Part shown: in pieces, positions 59,901 through 64,000 of the stretch
Layout of the letters: the number at the start of each line of letters is the position of its first letter
Numbering within the stretch: the first letter of the stretch is position 1
Assembly (NCBI GenBank): GCA_046329555.1
Contig: JAXLUK010000002.1
Span: 248,001-312,000 of the forward strand
DNA length: 64,000 bases
Direction: 5' to 3'
Origin: UBA1941 sp046329555
GTDB lineage: Bacteria > Bacteroidota > Bacteroidia > Chitinophagales > LD1
The notes under the pieces: model-generated
Database searches by the model: none
Seen by the model: only the letters and a program-made list of their open reading frames with translations
What the model was told of the DNA's origin: nothing
Program-made: the position numbers and the translations under genes

Positions 59901-62900
59901 CCCCGTTTAAACCACTGATGGTGCTGACTACCGAATTAGTTTGACGATTAATAACGCTAACCTGCGCGTAATTGGGGTTTGAAACATAGGCAAATCCGCT
60001 GGCAGAAACAGCAACCGAAATAGTATCAATAACAGGGACGCTGGAATTATTCACAGCCGTAAAAGAAGGCACAGAATCTAAACCAGAAGCGGATAGTCCG
60101 ATGGTGGTGGTACTGCCATTCCATACTATTGAATTTCCGCTGATGTTGTTAAGTATAGTGGCGTTCACGGTATTTCCCGCGCAGGCCAACTGATTACTAA
60201 CTGCAACATTGGGTGCTGCTGCCACCGGGTTGATGATGAGGTTCGTAACAACAATGCTATCGCAACCTGTAGCGGCCGCACCGCGCAAGGTGTCGTTGTA
60301 GTAACCGGTAGTGTTGTGAACCACATTTCCTACGGTTAGGCTACCGTTTCCGCAAAACTGAACCGCCTGATACGATGTGGCATAAGGGCGCACCGTAAGT
60401 TTTGTGGTAATGATACTATCGCAACCGTAAACCGAAACACCGTGGAGTGTATCAATATAAGTACCCGTTACCGAATAATACTTATTGGCAACACGCAGCG
60501 AATCACCACTGCAAATGGTGCGTTGCAGGGTATAGCGCGCTGTTGGTTTTACGGTAATGGTAAACCGCATCACCTGGCTTTCGCAATGGCCGGCGTCCAC
60601 CAAGTTGCCGAAGGAACCGGTAAAATTAGATGAGTCCCTGTTTAAGGGCACCGTCACATTCGTGAATTGTGCCGTAGAATACACCGGCCGCCACATCACC
60701 CCGCAAAAGAAATTGAATTGCATCGGTTCATGAATCACCACTTCCCGGCCATCCGGAGTTATGAACGCATTATGAAAGAAAAACTTAGGATTCCCGTGAT
60801 AGATATACCAGTCGTGTACATAGCCATAATTTCCGCCTAACCGAGCGAGCGGCGCGTAAGTATCAAAATCATGAAGGAAAAAGCGCGAGTAATCCTGATC
60901 GAGGGGAGTTTGACCGCTGGAATGCGTGAAAATAAAGCCACTACTGTCGGGGGTGTAGCCGAATCCGCCGAAGGTATTTGACGGACCCGTAATGGAAGGG
61001 TTCGTAAATCTCGTGATAATGGTGTCTGCAGCTATATCTATGACGTTGATCCTGGCATAAACATCAACCGTTCCGATTGCTGTAAACAACCGCTTGCCAT
61101 CGGGCGAGCAAACCAGGGACAAACAGGAAGAGACCGCATTGAGGGTACGGTTGAGCGTAAACGCAGGCATATTGTACTCACGAATACCCTGGCTTTGTGT
61201 ACCTACATACATCTTACTGAAGTCGGGATTAAAGCACATCTGACCCGTGCGCGCCTCGTTTACATTATTTGCTTCGTGATTGTATATCGTAATCTCCCCA
61301 GTAGCCAGTTCTATTTTCTCGAACTGCCAAGTAAAGCCATGCGATGCTGCCGAAATGTATAAAAACCGGTCATCAGGGCTAACCACCATACTTCCGATCA
61401 AGTTGGGCCCTGAGGAGACTTCCGGATTTACCTCAAAGGTTCGAAGTAATTCTCCGGTTGAGGCACTAACCTCATAAAAATAGCGTAACGAGCCGAAATA
61501 ATAATCAGAGCTGGTGCTGGTAGCGTAAAAAACCGCCCCTTTATGGTCGTACGCAATATTGGTGATCATTTGCGACCCCGGCATAGTTGCCGTATCTACT
61601 ACCTTCTTCGTGCTGATATCGAATTTATATAACCAGTGCCCCGACGGGATCCAGGCATATCCACGCCCTTTCACTACTACCGAAATGGTGTCAATAATGG
61701 GCGTGGTGCCATTGTTTACCGCAAGAAATTTTGGGATATAATCAACACCCATTTTTCGTAAACCAATATTAGCGGTGGTTCCATGCCACTTCCCGAACGT
61801 GGTAGTATCACCCACCGTAAACGATATACGGCCAACAGAATCGCCATCGCAAACTACCAGATTGGGTAGCTGTTGTGCGGGCGATGGGGTGCGGTTAATG
61901 GTAACTTCGGTATGCACAATGCTGTCGCAACCATTCACACTACCTCCCAAAACGGTATCAATATAATTGTATACACCGGGACTGGTGCTGCGGTGCGTAA
62001 TATGATTCACTACCACCGAATAGCTGTCGCAGCCTGCAAAGGCTTGCTTGAAAAGCGGCACCCGGCGATAGGCAATCTTCGTAGTTAGCAGGCTGTCGCA
62101 CCGGTTTAAAGAGGCATAGGAAATGGTATCGAGAAAAGTGCCCTCGGTGGAGTAAGTATGCGTACCCACCTGCACTCGAATGGTATCTTCGCGGCAAAAC
62201 AAAATCTGCCGGGTGGCGCGCTCAAATTTCTTCGAAATAAATGTACTGATCACACTATCGCAACCACCCACGTTCACCGTATCTAAAAACGTACCGAAGG
62301 TGGTGTATACATGGTTTCCGGCTGCATGACTAAAACCCAGTTGGCATTCCTCAAAGATTTGCAAAGAGGTAAGGGTATTGATGCGAATATCATCTACTGT
62401 TAAAGAAACGGAAGTATAATGAGAAGCATTTTCAGGTTGCGCATCTGGCCTTCGTATTACCTCGAATTTAAGCCTTATGTCCTGACCTGCATATTTGGCC
62501 AGATTAAACGTTACGGTTCCACGGCCTGAGCCCCAAACCGAATGAAAAACGGTATCGGTTACCACGGAAGCTGCTGTAATAGGAGTGGTGATAGTGACGA
62601 TCTGCGAAGATGGCGAGGTATATCCTGCGGTATCACACCTATAGGAAAAACTCAGTATCCCTCCTGTTGCAGGTACTGAAATTACCCTTCCCATATAGGT
62701 GTCTTTATTCCAGGGGAAGTTACTAACCAGATAAGATCCAATTAAAGCGCTGTAATTCCCTGAAATGGCGTTTCCCGTGATTACATCATTATCCGGGTTG
62801 CCGATACTAATATCATCATAAGTGTACCAATCATTGAAGTTTCCTCCCTCAAAATTCCCGTTGGTAATGGCATTCGGGCATTGACTGTAAGCACCCCATC

Positions 62901-62946
62901 CCATTCCGAATAAAATGATCAACACCGCAAGTAAACGCTTTGGCAT
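56995..62946 (-). CDS. Giant T9SS-exported repeat/beta-propeller protein (adhesin-like)
   Basis: 1983 residues from the ATG at 62946 (signal peptide MPKRLLAVLIILFGMGWGAYS). Order: a carbohydrate-binding-like beta-sandwich (NGNFEGGNFNDWYTYDD, about 25-185), Cys-containing beta repeats (G..V..CDS.I.T pattern), a first propeller (about 400-770), more repeats, and a YVTN-type propeller (VYVANAGSNTVSVINAS type repeats, about 980-1270). Seven 47-residue tandem repeats follow, each with SICQGxxYAGHTxxGTYxDHYTAxNGCDSxRTLNLTVLPN spread over its length. The T9SS sorting domain (YPNPTSRWVVVEW; GRLAGIHRL; LPEGVYQGTLY; KLVRQ) ends the protein. A surface or secreted role is inferred. Confidence 0.88.
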   Translation of the reverse strand: MPKRLLAVLIILFGMGWGAYSQCPNAITNGNFEGGNFNDWYTYDDISIGNPDNDVITGNAISGNYSALIGSYLVSNFPWNKDTYMGRVISVPATGGILSFSYRCDTAGYTSPSSQIVTITTPITAASVVTDTVFHSVWGSGRGTVTFNLAKYAGQDIRLKFEVIRRPDAQPENASHYTSVSLTVDDIRINTLTSLQIFEECQLGFSHAAGNHVYTTFGTFLDTVNVGGCDSVISTFISKKFERATRQILFCREDTIRVQVGTHTYSTEGTFLDTISYASLNRCDSLLTTKIAYRRVPLFKQAFAGCDSYSVVVNHITHRSTSPGVYNYIDTVLGGSVNGCDSIVHTEVTINRTPSPAQQLPNLVVCDGDSVGRISFTVGDTTTFGKWHGTTANIGLRKMGVDYIPKFLAVNNGTTPIIDTISVVVKGRGYAWIPSGHWLYKFDISTKKVVDTATMPGSQMITNIAYDHKGAVFYATSTSSDYYFGSLRYFYEVSASTGELLRTFEVNPEVSSGPNLIGSMVVSPDDRFLYISAASHGFTWQFEKIELATGEITIYNHEANNVNEARTGQMCFNPDFSKMYVGTQSQGIREYNMPAFTLNRTLNAVSSCLSLVCSPDGKRLFTAIGTVDVYARINVIDIAADTIITRFTNPSITGPSNTFGGFGYTPDSSGFIFTHSSGQTPLDQDYSRFFLHDFDTYAPLARLGGNYGYVHDWYIYHGNPKFFFHNAFITPDGREVVIHEPMQFNFFCGVMWRPVYSTAQFTNVTVPLNRDSSNFTGSFGNLVDAGHCESQVMRFTITVKPTARYTLQRTICSGDSLRVANKYYSVTGTYIDTLHGVSVYGCDSIITTKLTVRPYATSYQAVQFCGNGSLTVGNVVHNTTGYYNDTLRGAAATGCDSIVVTNLIINPVAAAPNVAVSNQLACAGNTVNATILNNISGNSIVWNGSTTTIGLSASGLDSVPSFTAVNNSSVPVIDTISVAVSASGFAYVSNPNYAQVSVINRQTNSVVSTISGLNGAAGIATNLNGSRVYVAGQNVNNLSVINTATNAVMATVNVGTQPFYVAVNPSGNRVYTSNSGSNTVSVIDTVTNTVVTSVAVGTNPRGIAVHPAGKKVYVANAGSNTVSVINASLNTVSKSIAVGNSPNSMAVNLSGSRVYVSNLTSGNISVIDATVDTLMGNITLTSNGALRGIAVTPDGTKVYVADFLNNRVYVINTATNATVATITVGNRPTGVSVCADGSKVYVTNTLSGSVSVISTASNTIIASVTGMPGPDCSGVFTTGSGCTSMPVKYTITVKPRARFSQQLSLCAGSAVTVGTKIHNTTGTYIDTLLNAAVTGCDSIVTTQLTIRNAVTSTVSASICQGGSYAGHTAAGTYTDHYSNIYGCDSARTLTLTVLPNRTATVTTSICQGSNYAGHTASGTYVDHFTAANGCDSARTLNLTVLPNRTATITTSICQGSSYAGHTASGTYIDHYTAANGCDSARTLNLTVLPNRTATVTTSICQGGSYAGHSTAGTYVDHYTAANGCDSTRTLNLTVLPNVLAAINRTICQGNSYAGYTTSGTYVDHFTAVNGCDSTRTLNLTVLPNRTATVTTSICQGSNYAGHAVSGTYTDHYTAVNGCDSARTLNLTVLPNAVTSLTRSICQGSSFMGHTTSGTFVDHFTAANGCDSAVTLQLTVKQPTTGVAVHNACDSFVWINGQTYFNSTNTPTFTLTGSNGCDSVVKLQLTIGHPSSATDVQHACGHYTWIDGLTYTTSTSSPVFTLPNSTGCDSVVHLQLTIDTPTAFSFNDTICGGESYFFHGEALVATGVFHDTLVNGHGCDSVIELHLMVNQLNTQVNVTGANCSVAETDATYQWITCDDKTWIAGATGPTFAATVNGHYACVIIKNNCADTTACVAVDVLAISRTEDEGFKMYPNPTSRWVVVEWNAGDNARLEITDALGRLAGIHRLPATVNTIDVGYLPEGVYQGTLYRGATKLGTYKLVRQ
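57918..58913 (-). repeat. Seven tandem 141-bp coding repeats
   Basis: Seven direct repeats of 47 codons within the giant gene, with conserved CQG, AGH, GTY, DH and NGCDS positions. Several units share long near-identical DNA, so unit number may vary by slippage or recombination. Boundaries are approximate. Confidence 0.8.
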
Positions 62947-63074
62947 ACTGTATTTTTTTGATGGAGCAAATGAAAGCACCCAATGCCTGATAGCTGTTAC
63001 TAGTAATCTACTAGTTGCCTTTTAACGTGCAGAAACACAATAGGCCACAACTATATTTGTAACAACATACCGAT

Positions 63075-64000
63075 ATGCCAAACAAACTCAACTCAAAAAA
63101 GATAGACGATACCTTAGAACGCCTCAATGCGCTGCAATACCCGCCGGTAGAAGGAAGTGCCGAATTCAGCGAGCTGTTGCAATGCTATCAGGATGCCCGC
63201 AAACGCGGGTATAAAAAAGGAATTGCTTTAGCAGCAGGTACTATTTGTCGCATGTATATTGCGCACCGTCACTTTGCTAAACTCGAGCCGTATCTCAAAG
63301 AGCTGAGGATACTTTGTGAAGAAAACGGCACCTGGCACGACCTGTATTTCGATTGCCTGCTGATGGGCATTGAAACCGATTGCACTTTCGGGAGGTTTGA
63401 TGAAGCCATAGCCACTGCCAATACTTTTCTATCTGGCCTAATCCAGCAGCAGCGAGGCTTTCGGGTAGTTAACGCCTACATCGTTATCGGCAACTTATAC
63501 CAGATGCGCGGCTGGCATATCCGGGCGATGCGCGTATTTCACCAGGCCATGGCGCGGCGTAACGAATACGACAATCACCCCATGTTCCTCGGCCTTTGGG
63601 TGAATTACGCCTTCTCGCTTTTCTCGGTTAAACAATTCAACAGTGCCCTGCAAGAATTCAAGGCTATACTTGCCTATCAGGAACTTCCGGCATCGCCTCT
63701 GTTCCTTGCGCATTGCCACCTGATGATGTCGCAATTATACGCCGTTGGTTTTGCCGATTACAACAAGTGCATGGAGCACACCAACTTGTCGTTGCAAATA
63801 AGTCGCGCCCACAGCATTCACGCCGAGGAAGCCTTTATGCTGGTAGCGCATGGTCTCAATCTCACTAAATTAAAACGCTACAAAGAGGCACTGCCAGTTC
63901 TTGAAAACAAAAAGGCCCTGCAGGCCATTACCGATAATCCCGCTGAATATATCGAGGTACTGAACGCGCAGGCCGAGTGCCTGCTGCATTTAGGCAAACT
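63075..64000 (+). CDS. TPR-repeat protein, 3' end beyond window
   Basis: The frame from the ATG at 63075 (MPNKLNSKKIDDTLERLNAL) is open to the window edge (308 codons). It is helical throughout, with TPR-like hairpins (VNAYIVIGNLYQMRGWHIRA; WVNYAFSLFSVKQFNSALQE; AEEAFMLVAHGLNLTKLKRY). Bacteroidota proteins of this type often end in a GGDEF, histidine kinase or LuxR domain, which would lie beyond the edge. A TATATTTG element at 63052-63059 is a good -7 candidate 15 nt before the start. It is divergent from the giant T9SS gene. Confidence 0.8.
   Translation, partial: MPNKLNSKKIDDTLERLNALQYPPVEGSAEFSELLQCYQDARKRGYKKGIALAAGTICRMYIAHRHFAKLEPYLKELRILCEENGTWHDLYFDCLLMGIETDCTFGRFDEAIATANTFLSGLIQQQRGFRVVNAYIVIGNLYQMRGWHIRAMRVFHQAMARRNEYDNHPMFLGLWVNYAFSLFSVKQFNSALQEFKAILAYQELPASPLFLAHCHLMMSQLYAVGFADYNKCMEHTNLSLQISRAHSIHAEEAFMLVAHGLNLTKLKRYKEALPVLENKKALQAITDNPAEYIEVLNAQAECLLHLGK

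Overview
The window looks like a chromosomal segment of a Bacteroidota bacterium, probably from the Chitinophagales or a nearby group. The evidence is a set of lineage-typical genes: secreted proteins with type IX secretion (T9SS) C-terminal sorting domains, the T9SS regulator PorX, gliding-type ABC genes gldF/gldG, the bacillithiol enzyme BshA, a BBP2-type porin, and DUF4175, DUF5777 and DUF4340 proteins. Several start codons are closely preceded by TAnnTTTG-like -7 elements. The assignment is inference from gene content, not from a marker-gene comparison.

Layout. 1-2.4 kb: minus-strand operon of a T9SS-exported heme-motif protein, a small CX4CH protein, a YceI-like protein and a DUF5777 barrel (cut by the window edge). 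2.5-19.7 kb: mostly housekeeping genes (GH1 glycosidase, aspS, gldFG, an ALDH8-like dehydrogenase, mgtC-like, scpA, gatA, porin, tatA, bshA, DUF4175, an RsbW-like kinase, ybeY). 19.6-28.6 kb: accessory stretch rich in REP-like palindromes. It holds an HxlR regulator facing a DJ-1/hydrolase fusion and a DUF481 barrel, then porX, and an IS110-family element inserted in a REP-like repeat. 28.6-29.9 kb: MITE-like hairpin elements around a lone barrel gene.

29.7-40.8 kb is a genomic island bounded by repeats of the 3' part of tRNA-Asn. It encodes a PLD-nuclease/SF2-helicase, a Fic protein, an Eco57I-like DNA methyltransferase, a Mpi-type serine invertase and two unrecognised proteins. The methyltransferase C-terminus lies in a 0.69 kb segment bounded by 18-bp inverted repeats, with a second, silent C-terminus encoded tail to tail on the opposite strand. 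This is a phase-variable modification/restriction system. In the orientation seen, an in-frame TGA interrupts the expressed version.

40.8-64 kb: tRNA-Asn, tRNA-Glu, T9SS-exported LRR/dockerin-like and giant repeat/beta-propeller adhesin-like proteins, and housekeeping or metabolic genes (M42 peptidase, hldD-like epimerase, DUF4340, SlyD, RidA, BaiN-like flavoprotein, PBP2, esterase, flavin reductase), ending in a TPR protein cut by the right edge.

The two strongest discoveries are (a) the invertible methyltransferase and (b) the IS110 element. For the latter, the ends, a TC core dinucleotide and a two-loop bridge-RNA-like structure can be read directly, because an uninterrupted paralogous target copy lies 3.4 kb away.
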